DNA of 64,000 bases from Verrucomicrobiota bacterium. Its GTDB lineage: Bacteria; Chlamydiota; Chlamydiia; Chlamydiales; SM23-39. The notes under the pieces are model-generated. The model was not told the origin of the DNA. It did not search any database and saw only the letters and a program-made list of their open reading frames with translations. The DNA lies in assembly GCA_018968815.1 (NCBI GenBank), contig JAGWZL010000003.1:1-64000 (forward strand), read 5' to 3'. A program made the translations under genes and the position numbers. Below are positions 32,205-41,520 of this stretch, in pieces. Within the stretch, counting starts at the first letter, position 1. Every line of letters begins with the position of its first letter.

Positions 32205-33862
32205 ATGGGATAGTGGGGCTCCCAAATGCGAGCGCGGATGGCCGCATCCACTTCCGATGCCTGGATGTGCGCCACCCCTTCCGCACAAGCCTTTTTGGCG
32301 ACCGCATGAGCGATCTTGAAAGAGACCGCCCGCACGTCTTGAATGCGCGGGAAAAGAGGCGCCGTCGGATCTTTAAGCGCTGGCGACTCATCCGCCAATG
32401 CGTGCATGGCAGCCAAAAACATCCCGTCTGTGATCTTCGAGGCTTGCGCCGCGATCGCGCCGAGTCCAAGCCCCGGGAAAATATAGACATTGTTGCATTG
32501 CGAAATGGGATACGTCTTCCCTCGATCCATGACCGGAGGAAAAGGGCTGCCTGTGGCGACGATCCCCTGGCCCCGAGTCCATGCAAACACCTCCTCCGGA
32601 GTGCATTCGGCTTTTGGGGTTGGATTGGATAGAGGAAAGAGAATGGGCCTTGGTGTATGGCGCGCCATTTCCTCCACGATCTCTCGCTTAAAGACGCCCC
32701 CCTGCCCACACACTCCAATGAGAATGTGCGGTTTTGCTTGGCGCACCACATCTAAGAGTGTGATTTGCGAGCCCATCGTCTTCCAACCCGCTAGACTTTC
32801 CCGAGACTGAACAAACGGTTTTTGGATATCCAAAATTTGGGGGCTTCCAAAATGGACGAGTCCATCGACATCGACCAGATAAATCCTATGGTGCGCCTCT
32901 TCGCGGTTGACCCCCGCCTCGATGAGCGCATGAACAATCATCTCAGCAATCCCCGTGCCCGCCGATCCGCCGCCCATAATCGCAACCCGGACATCGCGGA
33001 AAGGAAGATGAGCCATTTGACAAGCAGAGAGCAGTCCCGCTGTCGTGACCGCAGCTGTCCCTTGAATGTCGTCATTGAAAGAAAGAATTTGCTCCCGATA
33101 GGTCTCAAGAACCCTTTTTGCATTATTGCGACCAAAATCTTCCCATTGCAGAAGAGTTTTGGGAAAATACTTCTTTACACAACGGATGAATGCAGCGAGA
33201 AACGCATCATATTCCTTCCCCGTGACCCGCGGATGTCTCCAACCGAGATACAAAGGATCATTCAATAAAGCGGCATTGTTCGTGCCCACATCCAAAAGGA
33301 TCGGCAAGGTCCGGGCCGGATGAATGCCGCCAAAAAGGGTGTAGAGAGACAGCTTTCCAATAGGGATGGTCATCCCCCCTATCCCCTGATCCCCCAACCC
33401 CAAAATCCTCTCCCCATCGGTCACTACAATCACATCAACCTCTTGGGTCGAATAGTTGGAAAAACACTCATCAAGCCTCGTTCTGAAAGGATAAGAGAGG
33501 TAAAGCCCCCTCTGATGGAAGTAGATGCGGCTATATTCCACCGCCGCGTCCCCTACCGTCGGCGTATAGATAATCGGCAAAACTTCATCCGGATATCGAG
33601 CAATAAATTGATAGAAAAGAAGTTCATTGCGGCTCATGAGCCCAATCAGATTCTCATACTTCTCAAGAGGCGTCCTTTTCTGATGAAAATTGATATAGGA
33701 GCGCTGAATCTGATCCTCAATGCTCGCAATGACAGGCGGCAGCAACCCATTTAAACCGAGCTGATCCCGCTCCTCCTGGGTAAAGGCGGTCCCCTTGTTG
33801 AGCAGCGAATGGTTCAGAACGGCTGCCCCCTTCTGATTGAGTTGGATCTTCTTTTCCTTCAC
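32186..33862 (-). CDS. NAD(P)-dependent malic enzyme (MaeA-type)
   Basis: Converts malate to pyruvate and CO2. The protein shows the long (about 560-residue) malic enzyme form: YTPTVGDAAVEYSRIYF, VVTDGERILGLGDQGIGGM (substrate region), LLQWEDFGRNNA with the metal-binding Glu/Asp, FNDDIQGTAAVTTAGLL, and the dinucleotide fold VAIMGGGSAGTGIAEM. The C-terminal part has PLSNPTPKAECTPEE and NNVYIFPGLGLGA. No ATG is available near the family start. GTG at 33862 gives the usual length (558 residues). Longer readings run into the divergent NTT gene and are rejected. Coenzyme preference is not certain. Confidence 0.92.
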   Translation of the reverse strand: MKEKKIQLNQKGAAVLNHSLLNKGTAFTQEERDQLGLNGLLPPVIASIEDQIQRSYINFHQKRTPLEKYENLIGLMSRNELLFYQFIARYPDEVLPIIYTPTVGDAAVEYSRIYFHQRGLYLSYPFRTRLDECFSNYSTQEVDVIVVTDGERILGLGDQGIGGMTIPIGKLSLYTLFGGIHPARTLPILLDVGTNNAALLNDPLYLGWRHPRVTGKEYDAFLAAFIRCVKKYFPKTLLQWEDFGRNNAKRVLETYREQILSFNDDIQGTAAVTTAGLLSACQMAHLPFRDVRVAIMGGGSAGTGIAEMIVHALIEAGVNREEAHHRIYLVDVDGLVHFGSPQILDIQKPFVQSRESLAGWKTMGSQITLLDVVRQAKPHILIGVCGQGGVFKREIVEEMARHTPRPILFPLSNPTPKAECTPEEVFAWTRGQGIVATGSPFPPVMDRGKTYPISQCNNVYIFPGLGLGAIAAQASKITDGMFLAAMHALADESPALKDPTAPLFPRIQDVRAVSFKIAHAVAKKACAEGVAHIQASEVDAAIRARIWEPHYPIYERCP

Positions 33863-33937
33863 GTTTGTTATATCTCTCTTCTCCTTTTTTTTCGTCAACC
33901 TTTGAAAATAAATCGAAAATCTGCACAATGAGTAGCC

Positions 33938-35440
33938 ATGACAATGCCTGCTTTCGGAAAGTGGAGATCGTTCTTCTGGCCCATCCACCGGCATGAGTTG
34001 AAAAAATTCCTCCCGATGTTCTTTGTCTTCTTCCTTATTGCCCTCAATTACAACGTCTTGCGCTCCTACAAGGATTCCATTGTGATTACGGCGGCGCAAT
34101 CGGGGGCGGAGGCGATTCCCTTTATCAAGCTTTGGGCCGTATTGCCGAGCGCCATTTTATTCACTCTTTTATTCACGCGGATCTCGAATCACTTTACGAG
34201 GGAAAAAGTTTTTTATATTACTCTGTCGATTTTTTTGGTTTTTTTCATGTTATTTGCCTTGGTGCTCTATCCGGCCCAAGACTTTTTGCATCCGACTGAG
34301 CTGGCCGACACCTTGCAGTCGATGCTGCCGAAGGGGTTTAAGGGGCTGATAGCGATTTTCCGCAATTGGACGTTTACCCTGTTTTATGTGATGTCTGAGT
34401 TGTGGTCGACGGCTATTTTTACAGTGTTATTTTGGGGATTTGCGAATGAGGTGACATCTGTAGAAGAGGCGAAAAGGTTTTATGGGCTTTTGACGTTAGG
34501 CGGGAGCCTTGCCGGGTTATTTTCAGGGATCCTGGCGATGTATTTTTCAAGCAATCTGTTTATCCAGTGGCTTCCCTATGGCAAGAATGCGTGGGACCAA
34601 TCGATTCTGTTCGTTTGCTGTACGATTTTCGTCACAGGTCTGATCACGATGGTGATTTTCCGCTGGCTGAACCACCGGGTGATTCTCCCTTCCGAGAGAA
34701 AAGAGCCTCCGAAGGAAAAAATTCGGATGTCGATGCGGGCCAATTTTTCTTATCTTGCTCGATCTAAATATTTACTGTGCATTGCTCTGATTGTCTTCGC
34801 CTACAATGTAGCGATCAATTTAGTCGAGGTGGTTTGGAAAGATCAGCTCAAGGGTCTATATCCCAATCCGAGCGATTACAATTCCTATATGGGCAGCGTG
34901 ATTTTTGTGATGGCGATTGTCGCCAGCTTAACGGGGCTGTTCACGACGACGAAAGTGGTGCAAAAATTTTCTTGGACAGCCTGTGCGCTCATCCCTCCGA
35001 TTATTGTGGGAGTATCCGGGCTCCTCTTTTTCAATTTTATCTTTTTCCCTAATGGGGCGTTTTCTTGGATCTTCAGCTTTCTTCACATGACCCCTCTGAT
35101 GTTGGCGGTGACGTTGGGGTCCGTGCAAAACTGCTTAAGCAGGGCCTCCAAATACACGTTCTTTGACGCAACAAAAGAGATGGCCTTCATTCCCTTAAGC
35201 CCTGAATCCAAACTCAAGGGCAAAGCGGCGATTGATGGGGTCGGTTCTCGCATTGGCAAATCGGGCGGTTCGGCGATTCACCAGGGACTGATTTTGATGT
35301 TCAGCTCAGTGGCGGCCAGCGTCCCCTATATAGCCGGGATCTTCTTCCTCATCATCCTTGTGTGGGGATTCAGCGTCGTCACTCTAGGCAAAAAGTTTGA
35401 CGAGCTCAACGCAGAGAAACTCGACCCCGCAACGCGTTAA
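33938..35440 (+). CDS. ATP/ADP translocase (NTT/Tlc family)
   Basis: An inner-membrane nucleotide transporter of 500 residues with 11-12 helices, the hallmark energy-parasitism carrier of chlamydiae and rickettsiae. Family sequence is clear: KKFLPMFFVFFLIALNYNVL, RSYKDSIVITAAQSGAEAIP, IKLWAVLPSAILFTLLF, and in the second half KYTFFDATKEMAFIPLSPE followed by LKGKAAIDGVGSRIGKSGGS. Isoforms differ in substrate (ATP/ADP exchange versus nucleotide uniport), which cannot be assigned from motifs alone. It is divergent from malic enzyme with 75 bp between them. Confidence 0.95.
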   Translation: MTMPAFGKWRSFFWPIHRHELKKFLPMFFVFFLIALNYNVLRSYKDSIVITAAQSGAEAIPFIKLWAVLPSAILFTLLFTRISNHFTREKVFYITLSIFLVFFMLFALVLYPAQDFLHPTELADTLQSMLPKGFKGLIAIFRNWTFTLFYVMSELWSTAIFTVLFWGFANEVTSVEEAKRFYGLLTLGGSLAGLFSGILAMYFSSNLFIQWLPYGKNAWDQSILFVCCTIFVTGLITMVIFRWLNHRVILPSERKEPPKEKIRMSMRANFSYLARSKYLLCIALIVFAYNVAINLVEVVWKDQLKGLYPNPSDYNSYMGSVIFVMAIVASLTGLFTTTKVVQKFSWTACALIPPIIVGVSGLLFFNFIFFPNGAFSWIFSFLHMTPLMLAVTLGSVQNCLSRASKYTFFDATKEMAFIPLSPESKLKGKAAIDGVGSRIGKSGGSAIHQGLILMFSSVAASVPYIAGIFFLIILVWGFSVVTLGKKFDELNAEKLDPATR

Positions 35441-35473
35441 GAAATCGACAGAAGATCTTTTCAACGACAGTCT

Positions 35474-36682
35474 CTAAGAAGGCGCGACGGCGGTGTTGCG
35501 TTTAACAAAGAGCGCAACCGCGAGGATCCACAAAATAGACAGCACAATGGAACAATATCCCGCAATCTGCAGCGCATTTTGTGTGATCGCTTGCAAAGCA
35601 ATCAATCCCACTGCCATACATGCTTTCGAAGAGCGGTAAGCAAACACATCGATGACTGCTTTGGCCCGATATTTCGCATCCAGCGGTAAAGACACATAGA
35701 GCATTTCGCGCATTACTCCAAAGAAGGAAAACTCCATCCCCTTCAGAAGAACAAATGAGAAAGAAAGGAGGGCAAACGTGGGGATTGCAAAAGAAAGAAT
35801 GGCCGAGGAGCCGAGCAGCATGGGTACAAAAAAGTGCATGCGCCTGGTTCCCAAGAATTTAAAGATAAAAAGACCTCCTAACACTTGCAAGGCCAGGCTC
35901 AGCGCATTCACAAAGCCCATCATTTGCCCATAATAGGCGGTCCGTAGGTCTTTTTCCAAAATATTGAGTTCCAATTGGGTGTTAAACTGATACTCCATTA
36001 AGGCGACGGAGGATTGCATCACAATCACAAATCCTAAAATAGCGAGCAAAAGAGGGGTGCGGCGGATGAGAGAGAGGGCCTCTTTGGGGCGAGGGTCTGG
36101 GGTTAAGTCTTGTTGGAAGGTGTCGACATTGAGGGAAGATTTGCGAAAGGCCATCCAATAGCAAAAAAAGGCGATCGCATAGACGGGTATGGTGAAAAAT
36201 AAAATGTGCTCTGTTCCCAGATGACTGGCTAGGAAACCGGGGATTAGGCTGCCTGCGATCCCTCCGACAGCGCCCATCAGGTAGATTACGCTGTAATGGA
36301 TTTTGGCCTTTTCTGAAGCAATGGTGCTATGGATCATCGACCAAAGCTGTTTCAACATGAGCAGGATATAAATGTCTTTCCAAGCAAACTGGAAGAAGGA
36401 GCAAGCGGGAAACACTGGATAGAGCGCGCCGGTTAAAGTGTTGATGAGCATCGTCAGCAAGACCAAAGCTCCCATCATGCGCAGAGGGCCGACTTTCGGC
36501 AAAAACCGATTATAGAGCCAAATGGCGCCTAGGTTTAGCGGAACCGTAGTCAGCCAAACCCAGGGCAATAACTGATAGGAAAAAAAGGTGAGGAACAGGG
36601 TATTGCTCGCAGGGCGCGTGATGGCATATTCCCCACATATAGTCAATGCGCACAGCATGACAAAAAAAAGAAAGTGTCTCAT
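35474..36682 (-). CDS. MFS/NTT-like membrane transporter
   Basis: A 402-residue inner-membrane protein with about 12 helices. Some stretches echo the NTT family: the N-terminal EYAITRPASNTLFLTFFSYQ and, near the C-terminus, EMLYVSLPLDAKYRAKAVID then YRSSKACMAVG, which parallels KEMAFIPLSPESKLKGKAAID of the neighbouring translocase. It is therefore probably a diverged NTT-clade or MFS nucleotide/metabolite carrier. The gene is shorter than NTTs (about 500). It overlaps the HD-domain gene upstream by 4 bp, implying an operon of dNTPase-like enzyme and transporter. Confidence 0.75.
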   Translation of the reverse strand: MRHFLFFVMLCALTICGEYAITRPASNTLFLTFFSYQLLPWVWLTTVPLNLGAIWLYNRFLPKVGPLRMMGALVLLTMLINTLTGALYPVFPACSFFQFAWKDIYILLMLKQLWSMIHSTIASEKAKIHYSVIYLMGAVGGIAGSLIPGFLASHLGTEHILFFTIPVYAIAFFCYWMAFRKSSLNVDTFQQDLTPDPRPKEALSLIRRTPLLLAILGFVIVMQSSVALMEYQFNTQLELNILEKDLRTAYYGQMMGFVNALSLALQVLGGLFIFKFLGTRRMHFFVPMLLGSSAILSFAIPTFALLSFSFVLLKGMEFSFFGVMREMLYVSLPLDAKYRAKAVIDVFAYRSSKACMAVGLIALQAITQNALQIAGYCSIVLSILWILAVALFVKRNTAVAPS

Positions 36683-37980
36683 CGATTTTCAAGGAAGTTA
36701 ATGAGTTCGAAATCGCGCTCGGGAGAGATATAGACCCAATTTTCTTTTCGAGAGGGAACCTTCAAGAGAAGATCGGAGCAGTCCTTTGCTTTTTCAATCA
36801 CAAAATGGCGTCTCGACACGGGGAAAGAGAGTCGGTCGGGAGGGAGATCTGCTTTGTGAAACTCCCAATCGATCTCTGTGTCGGACAATTTATGGAGCGT
36901 TTTGAATTGTTTGAGATCCTCGACGGTGATGTGATCAGGCAGCGCAATGGCCCGAAACCGGTGTTTGCGGTAGATGACGCATTTCGCATCGGCATGACCG
37001 GGCAATTTGGGATCTTTGGCTGCCTTATTCAGGGCCGAAATGACGTCGGTATCGCTGACAGATAAAAATTCATCGACGTTGGTGAAGGTTTTGGCGTAAT
37101 TGGCGAGCATGTATCTGCGCAAATGGAAATTGTAGGCTTTGACCGACGAATATTGGTAGATTCTGCGGTGCATGAAATGGCGAGCCAAAAGGAGCGCTTC
37201 GCTCGATTCCAGCCCATTCTCATCGATCCCAAGCTGCAGTTCATCCGAACCCCTGTCGACGCTGGGCAAAATCCTGAGGCTTTCAATGAGCTGATGGTAG
37301 TCGAACAGGCCATAGGCGACGCCTGTGCTTTTCGCGTCGCGGATCAAATAATCGATCCGGTCGGCGCCAAAAAAGTCGCCCGTAATCACTTCAGATACAA
37401 TCCGCTCCCAAGGAGTGAACGCCTGGCCCGTCATCTCTTGCCACTTTCTTTCGCCGACCGAGATTTTCTTGATGTCTTCCACTATATTCCGATCGACTAA
37501 TTCCTCTATACAGTTGGGGCATTTTTTCAGTTTTTCCCAGACAGGCTCCATGTACGAGCTGTCGATGATTTGGAGCGTCCAATGTTCATGGCCAAGCGAT
37601 CCGAGCATTTCTTTTTCAGCCAGATGCGAAAAGGGCAAATGGCCTAAATCGTGGCAAAGGGCGGCCATGCGCAAAATTCTTCGCCAATAGAGGAAGTCGG
37701 CAGAGCCTTTTCTGGGGACAAAATGGAAGACATCTGGGCGGACCGATTTGCAGATTTTTTCAAACATGATGGTGGCCAGGGCCATGACGCCGAGCGAGTG
37801 TTCAAAGCGAGTATGAGTCGCTCCTGGGTAGACGAGGTAGGCGATGCCGAGTTGATGGATGTAGTGAAGCCTTTGAAACGGGAGCGAATCGATCAGCTCT
37901 TTTTCGTATTCATCAAAGGGGATGAATCCGTGGATCGAATCATAAATTTTCTTATCGGCGTAAAGGAAATCCTTAACCAT
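36679..37980 (-). CDS. HD-domain dNTP triphosphohydrolase-like protein (SAMHD1-like)
   Basis: A 433-residue HD protein. The N-terminus KKIYDSIHGFIPFDEYEKEL then SLPFQRLHYIHQLG and ATHTRFEHSLGVMALA follows the SAMHD1/dGTPase pattern. The metal ligands come from H in RFEHS, HD in ALCHDLGHLPFSH, and a later Asp in the FGADRIDYLIRDAKS helix (the FxxDRxDYxxRD motif typical of the SAMHD1 branch). Such enzymes hydrolyse dNTPs to deoxynucleosides plus triphosphate and can lower phage or host dNTP pools. ATG at 37980 is preceded by GGGGAG. It is translationally coupled to the transporter at 35474. Confidence 0.88.
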   Translation of the reverse strand: MVKDFLYADKKIYDSIHGFIPFDEYEKELIDSLPFQRLHYIHQLGIAYLVYPGATHTRFEHSLGVMALATIMFEKICKSVRPDVFHFVPRKGSADFLYWRRILRMAALCHDLGHLPFSHLAEKEMLGSLGHEHWTLQIIDSSYMEPVWEKLKKCPNCIEELVDRNIVEDIKKISVGERKWQEMTGQAFTPWERIVSEVITGDFFGADRIDYLIRDAKSTGVAYGLFDYHQLIESLRILPSVDRGSDELQLGIDENGLESSEALLLARHFMHRRIYQYSSVKAYNFHLRRYMLANYAKTFTNVDEFLSVSDTDVISALNKAAKDPKLPGHADAKCVIYRKHRFRAIALPDHITVEDLKQFKTLHKLSDTEIDWEFHKADLPPDRLSFPVSRRHFVIEKAKDCSDLLLKVPSRKENWVYISPERDFELINFLENR

Positions 37981-38038
37981 ACTCCCCTCTCTTCCCTCTC
38001 TCTTACGCATTATCGCACCAGCCGTCTATTCTGGGCAA

Positions 38039-39049
38039 TCAGTCCGGTCGAGGCTTGCTCTCGTGGATGTAGGCAAGGCTCACTTGGACGAACTCGGCCT
38101 TGCGTTGCAACTCTTTGATATTACGGGCTCCGCCGTAGGTCATACCGCTGCGGATCCCTCCTAAGAGGTTGGCGAGCAGTTCTGCAGCCGTGCCGGAGAC
38201 GGGTCCCCAGAAGTCGATCCCTTCGGCGACTGTTTTGGCTTTGAGCCCCCCATAAAATTCATTTTGGAAGTCGGCGGAGGCCTGGCCGCGGAATTTGGCC
38301 TCGTAGCCTGAGGGGTATTTATCGCTCTTCCGTTTTGGGGCGGCCGACTCGAGGGTTTGGCTCATCAGTTTGCCGACCATGACGGTGCTGGCGCCGGCGG
38401 CGAGGGCCAGAACGACATCGCGGCTGGTCCGGATGCCTCCATCGGCGATCAGCGGAACGCGCAATTTTTCAGCGATGCGGGCGCAGTCCTGGACAGCTGT
38501 GAACTGGGGGACTCCGAAACCGGTGACCATGCGGGTTGTGCAGGCGGCTCCTGGGCCGACCCCCACTTTGACCGCATCAGCGCCTGCGTTGACGAGGTCG
38601 TGATAGGCCATGGCTGTGCAGACGTTGCCGGCGATGATCTCTTTATCTGGGTGCTTGGTTTTAAGCTCTTCGATGTGCTTAAACATCCGATCTGAGTGGC
38701 CATGCGCCACGTCGATGCAGACGCCGAGAGCGCCTAGATCGAGGAGTTTTCGGGTCTCGTCGAGTTTTTGGATGCCGCAAGAGACGAATGTTTTGCCGTG
38801 AAACTTTTTCACCCATTTTTCTTGCACCTCCATGGGAGTGAACCGGTGAAAGATCGGAATCGATCCCTGTTCAATCAGGATTTCGGCGAGCTCTTCCGAG
38901 ATCACGGTATCCATGTTGGCAGCTAAAATCGGGATCGCAATCTTCAATTTTCTTGTGAGCCACGTTTCGAGCGATGGCTCCGTTCTTGAGGGGATGTTGT
39001 TAAATTGCGGCACTAAAGCCACATCATCGTAAGTCAAAGCATGTCGCAT
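38039..39049 (-). CDS. guaC: GMP reductase / IMP dehydrogenase family protein
   Basis: A (beta/alpha)8 enzyme of 336 residues without CBS domains. It starts [19 protein letters not shown] as in the family. The active-site loop is [20 protein letters not shown] with C170, and the phosphate-binding region reads [19 protein letters not shown]. The missing CBS module, the size and the MVTGFGVPQ loop favour GMP reductase (GMP to IMP, NADPH) over IMP dehydrogenase, but an IMPDH activity is not excluded. It is on the same strand as, and 58 bp upstream of, the HD-domain gene, consistent with a purine-handling cluster with the NTT genes. Confidence 0.85.
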   Translation of the reverse strand: MRHALTYDDVALVPQFNNIPSRTEPSLETWLTRKLKIAIPILAANMDTVISEELAEILIEQGSIPIFHRFTPMEVQEKWVKKFHGKTFVSCGIQKLDETRKLLDLGALGVCIDVAHGHSDRMFKHIEELKTKHPDKEIIAGNVCTAMAYHDLVNAGADAVKVGVGPGAACTTRMVTGFGVPQFTAVQDCARIAEKLRVPLIADGGIRTSRDVVLALAAGASTVMVGKLMSQTLESAAPKRKSDKYPSGYEAKFRGQASADFQNEFYGGLKAKTVAEGIDFWGPVSGTAAELLANLLGGIRSGMTYGGARNIKELQRKAEFVQVSLAYIHESKPRPD

Positions 39050-39096
39050 AAAGAACTATCCTATTCGAAAATGGGGTTTTTCGCTAACCTTTTAAT

Positions 39097-39837
39097 ATGA
39101 TTTCGGTCTGTATTCTGACAAAAAATGCCTCTGCTACGTTGAGAGAGACCCTTGAATCGGTGCGCATCTTTGATGAAGTGATTGTGCTCGATAATGGGTC
39201 GACCGATGATACGCTGCAGATCGCTGAAGGTTTTCCGAATGTCAAGGTGCACACTTTCCCCTTCATTGGATTTGGGCCATTGCGCAATGAGGCGGCCCAA
39301 TTTGCGAAGAATGATTGGATCTTGGTTCTCGACAGTGATGAGGTGCTGTCTCCGGAGTTAATGGCAGAACTCAAGGGACTTCAACTGAATCCCACACAGA
39401 CCTATTCTGTGCCACGCCACAACTATTACAACAACAAACGGATCAAAGGATGCGGTTGGGGCTCTGAGCAGATCGCCCGCTTATACCACCGACAATTTGC
39501 AAAATACTCCCCCTCGCAAGTGCACGAGAGGCTTGAGGCGACACATGTGACTCCCCTCAAATCCCCGATTCTGCATACGCCCTACAGATCCACGGCCGAT
39601 TTTCTAGCGAAAATGCAGCAATACTCGACTCTGTTTGCCGAACAATATCGAGGCAAAAAGCGCTCTTCTTTCGCAATCGCGTTGATGCACGCCCTCTTTG
39701 CCTTTTTTCGCAGTTATATTCTGAAACGGGGGCTGTTCTGCGGACGCGAGGGATTTCTCATTTCGGTCTACAATGCCAATACGGCGCTATATAAGTATCT
39801 GAAATTGGCAGAACTGAATAAGAATCGATGTTTCTGA
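39097..39837 (+). CDS. Family 2 glycosyltransferase (WaaE/KdtX-like)
   Basis: A GT-A fold enzyme of 246 residues. The N-terminal strand and nucleotide site are ISVCILTKNASATLRETLES, then VLDNGSTDDTLQIAEGF. The metal motif is LVLDSDEVLSPEL. The later part (YSVPRHNYYNNKRIKGCGWG, then RLYHRQFAKYSPSQVHERLE) is characteristic of lipopolysaccharide core glucosyltransferases of the WaaE/KdtX group. It probably acts on the cytoplasmic face of the inner membrane on lipooligosaccharide. The C-terminal helix region may associate with membrane. Confidence 0.88.
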   Translation: MISVCILTKNASATLRETLESVRIFDEVIVLDNGSTDDTLQIAEGFPNVKVHTFPFIGFGPLRNEAAQFAKNDWILVLDSDEVLSPELMAELKGLQLNPTQTYSVPRHNYYNNKRIKGCGWGSEQIARLYHRQFAKYSPSQVHERLEATHVTPLKSPILHTPYRSTADFLAKMQQYSTLFAEQYRGKKRSSFAIALMHALFAFFRSYILKRGLFCGREGFLISVYNANTALYKYLKLAELNKNRCF

Positions 39838-40264
39838 TCTTGTAGACACCCTCTGAGGTGAAAATTGGCCAAAATAATGGCGTTGTTGCATAAATCGAAA
39901 ATATAACCGCCGAGCACACCGAGAGCACCGAGAAGACAATTACACAATAAGTCTACGGATTCCGTGCTTCAAAATTCTAACGTTGAAATTCATCAAAAGG
40001 CCTACTTGACATCCAGACAGTTTGAGATATAACCGCATCCGCAAAGTAGCATTTTTCTTCTCGGTGCTCTCGGTGTGCTCGGCGGTTAATAATGATTTAT
40101 GCAACAATTCCCCAAATAATCCCTAAAAATGACGAACTCCTACTTTGCAGACACCCTCTGAACTCGCCTTCGGTATATACATTAACGGGATAATAATAAA
40201 AAATAAGATTTATATATATTAAAACTGTTTATTTTAGTATAATATTTGATAAAAACGAGGAAAT
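39838..40264. other. Gene-free 427-bp stretch occupied mainly by a MITE-like element
   Basis: No gene seen. It holds the inverted-repeat element at 39883-40110, two flanking AGACACCCTCTGA sequences (39844-39856 and 40149-40161), and an AT-rich promoter region directly before 40265. Confidence 0.5.
39883..40110. mobile_element. MITE-like non-autonomous element
   Basis: Inverted arms of about 53 bp at 39885-39937 and 40056-40108 are nearly identical (GTTGCATAAATC ... AACCGCCGAGCACACCGAGAGC ... GAGAAGA as discontinuous blocks). They enclose about 120 bp without coding capacity. The termini resemble transposase-recognised ends. No target duplication directly abuts the arms. The AGACACCCTCTGA direct repeats lie some 25-40 bp outside. 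Confidence 0.6.
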
Positions 40265-40762
40265 ATGTCTATAACTACAAGTTCTCCCAGATTTACATCG
40301 CCCATCAATCCAGATTTAAAAGACCTTTATGACAAGGTCAAGGAAAACTTGTCCGAGTTAGCCAACGATCCACGCGCTGGCGACACCCATCTCTTCAATA
40401 GAACAGCAGTAATCATTGACCGTGTTCTTGTCTCTCTAAGCAGTCTTAATAATGACAAAAAGTCAATCCAACACGATCGCGAGCTCTTTAAAAAAGCCAA
40501 CACACAACTTCAACAGATCAAAAGACAACGATTGGGCACATATGTGTCCGAGCCAGAAACATTCAGTTTTGTGCAAAGAATGAGAAATCTGAGGAACATC
40601 AAGACGCTCTCAACCAAATTGCCGAGCCTTACCCCTCAACGACGCGCGCAAACCCCAGCTTCGCCCCATCCAAGACGTGCGCCAACACCAGCTCGGAAGG
40701 CACCCTTTCTGCCGCTTTTCCCCACCGCAAAATCAATGGGCGAGATCTCTCTCTTTTCTTGA
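40265..40762 (+). CDS. Orphan 165-residue basic protein, effector candidate
   Basis: Not recognised. The N-terminus is polar and Ser/Thr-rich (MSITTSSPRFTSPINPDLKD), a composition typical of type III secretion signals. Then comes a helical middle (LYDKVKENLSELANDP, LFKKANTQLQQIKRQRLG). The tail is rich in Pro, Arg and Ala (LTPQRRAQTPASPHPRRAPT). There are no membrane segments or cysteines. The Shine-Dalgarno CGAGGAA precedes the ATG by 6 nt, in a very AT-rich leader shared in character with the other orphan genes of the window. Confidence 0.6.
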   Translation: MSITTSSPRFTSPINPDLKDLYDKVKENLSELANDPRAGDTHLFNRTAVIIDRVLVSLSSLNNDKKSIQHDRELFKKANTQLQQIKRQRLGTYVSEPETFSFVQRMRNLRNIKTLSTKLPSLTPQRRAQTPASPHPRRAPTPARKAPFLPLFPTAKSMGEISLFS

Positions 40763-40887
40763 ATTGGGTCATTAGAGAGACTCTTCTCAACACTTTTCAA
40801 TGGAAAAAATTTCAATAGGTATTCTACAATTACGACATTCGTAAATTTGGTAGGGCATGCCAAACATTTAAGTGGAAATGGAGAGGT

Positions 40888-41157
40888 ATGGCCTTCAAGA
40901 AAGCTAAAATCATCGCCTGCAAGCCTCTGGCTTTTTATCGGGTGTGGATTCGATTTGACGATAGGTTAGAAGGCGAAGTTGATTTGAGCGACCTGGTGGG
41001 TAAGGGCGTGTTCGAAGCTTGGAACTCTATTGAATTCTTCAACCAGGTGAGAATCGATCCCAAAAGCGATACATTAGCGTGGGGGGAAGACATCGATCTA
41101 GATCCTTATGTCTTGCGAGACAAACTCACAGCCAAGAAACAGAAAGATAACGACTAG
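40888..41157 (+). CDS. DUF2442-family small protein
   Basis: An 89-residue protein matching the DUF2442 pattern: a first strand region ending KPLAFYRVWIRFDDRLEGEV, then DLSDLVGKGVFEAWNSIEFF and RIDPKSDTLAWGEDIDLDPY (the W-x-x-x-x-D-L-x-P-x-x-L signature). Members often sit in toxin-antitoxin-like or accessory pairs with DUF4160 proteins, but no partner of that kind is adjacent. The HicAB-like pair 130 bp downstream could be functionally related. The function is unknown. Confidence 0.75.
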   Translation: MAFKKAKIIACKPLAFYRVWIRFDDRLEGEVDLSDLVGKGVFEAWNSIEFFNQVRIDPKSDTLAWGEDIDLDPYVLRDKLTAKKQKDND

Positions 41158-41168
41158 CCAGATTCCCC
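41153..41168. repeat. Short copy of a tRNA-3'-end-like direct repeat
   Basis: ACTAGCCAGATTCCCC, 14 of 16 bases like 41933-41948 (GCTAGCCGGATTCCCC) and related to the tRNA-Met 3' part at 42025-42036. The two copies flank the HicAB-like genes. Confidence 0.4.
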
Positions 41169-41289
41169 ATTCTTGAACTTCTAAATATTTGATATAGAGC
41201 AGGTTGTAAATGTGAAGTATTTTTTTGGTTGTGACTTATCTGAATTCTTGTAACAATTAATCAAATTTGATACAATTGAGGTAAGGAAC

Positions 41290-41520
41290 ATGGCAAAGCC
41301 GATTCCCGAGCACCTATATGAACGATACCTTAAAATACTGGGATGGCACCTAGAGAAAGGTGGTGTGGATTATAACCTCTACGAAGGAAAACACTTCCTC
41401 TGCGCCATCAAAATCATACATGCAAAGGGGAAGAAACGAGAGGTGTCTCCTGCCAGTGTTCGAAAAACAGAAAGAATATGTGAACAAATGGGGTTAAAAT
41501 GGCCACCAAAAAAGAAATAA
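41290..41520 (+). CDS. HicA-like toxin of a toxin-antitoxin pair
   Basis: A 76-residue basic protein. The pattern LKILGWHLEKGGVDYNLY then IKIIHAKGKKREVSPASVRK is like the dsRBD-type fold of HicA mRNA interferases (G-W-x-x-x-x-x-x-G-x-x-Y, then the H-x-x-K-K catalytic strand). The order of elements is somewhat unusual, so it is either a diverged HicA or a related family. The stop overlaps the next gene by 22 bp, the usual coupling of such pairs. It lies in a small accessory island beside tRNA genes. Confidence 0.55.
   Translation: MAKPIPEHLYERYLKILGWHLEKGGVDYNLYEGKHFLCAIKIIHAKGKKREVSPASVRKTERICEQMGLKWPPKKK

Noticed and set aside
33863..34099. N-terminal extension of malic enzyme to 34099
   Set aside because: It would run antisense through the NTT translocase start and has no family similarity. 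GTG at 33862 gives the standard length.
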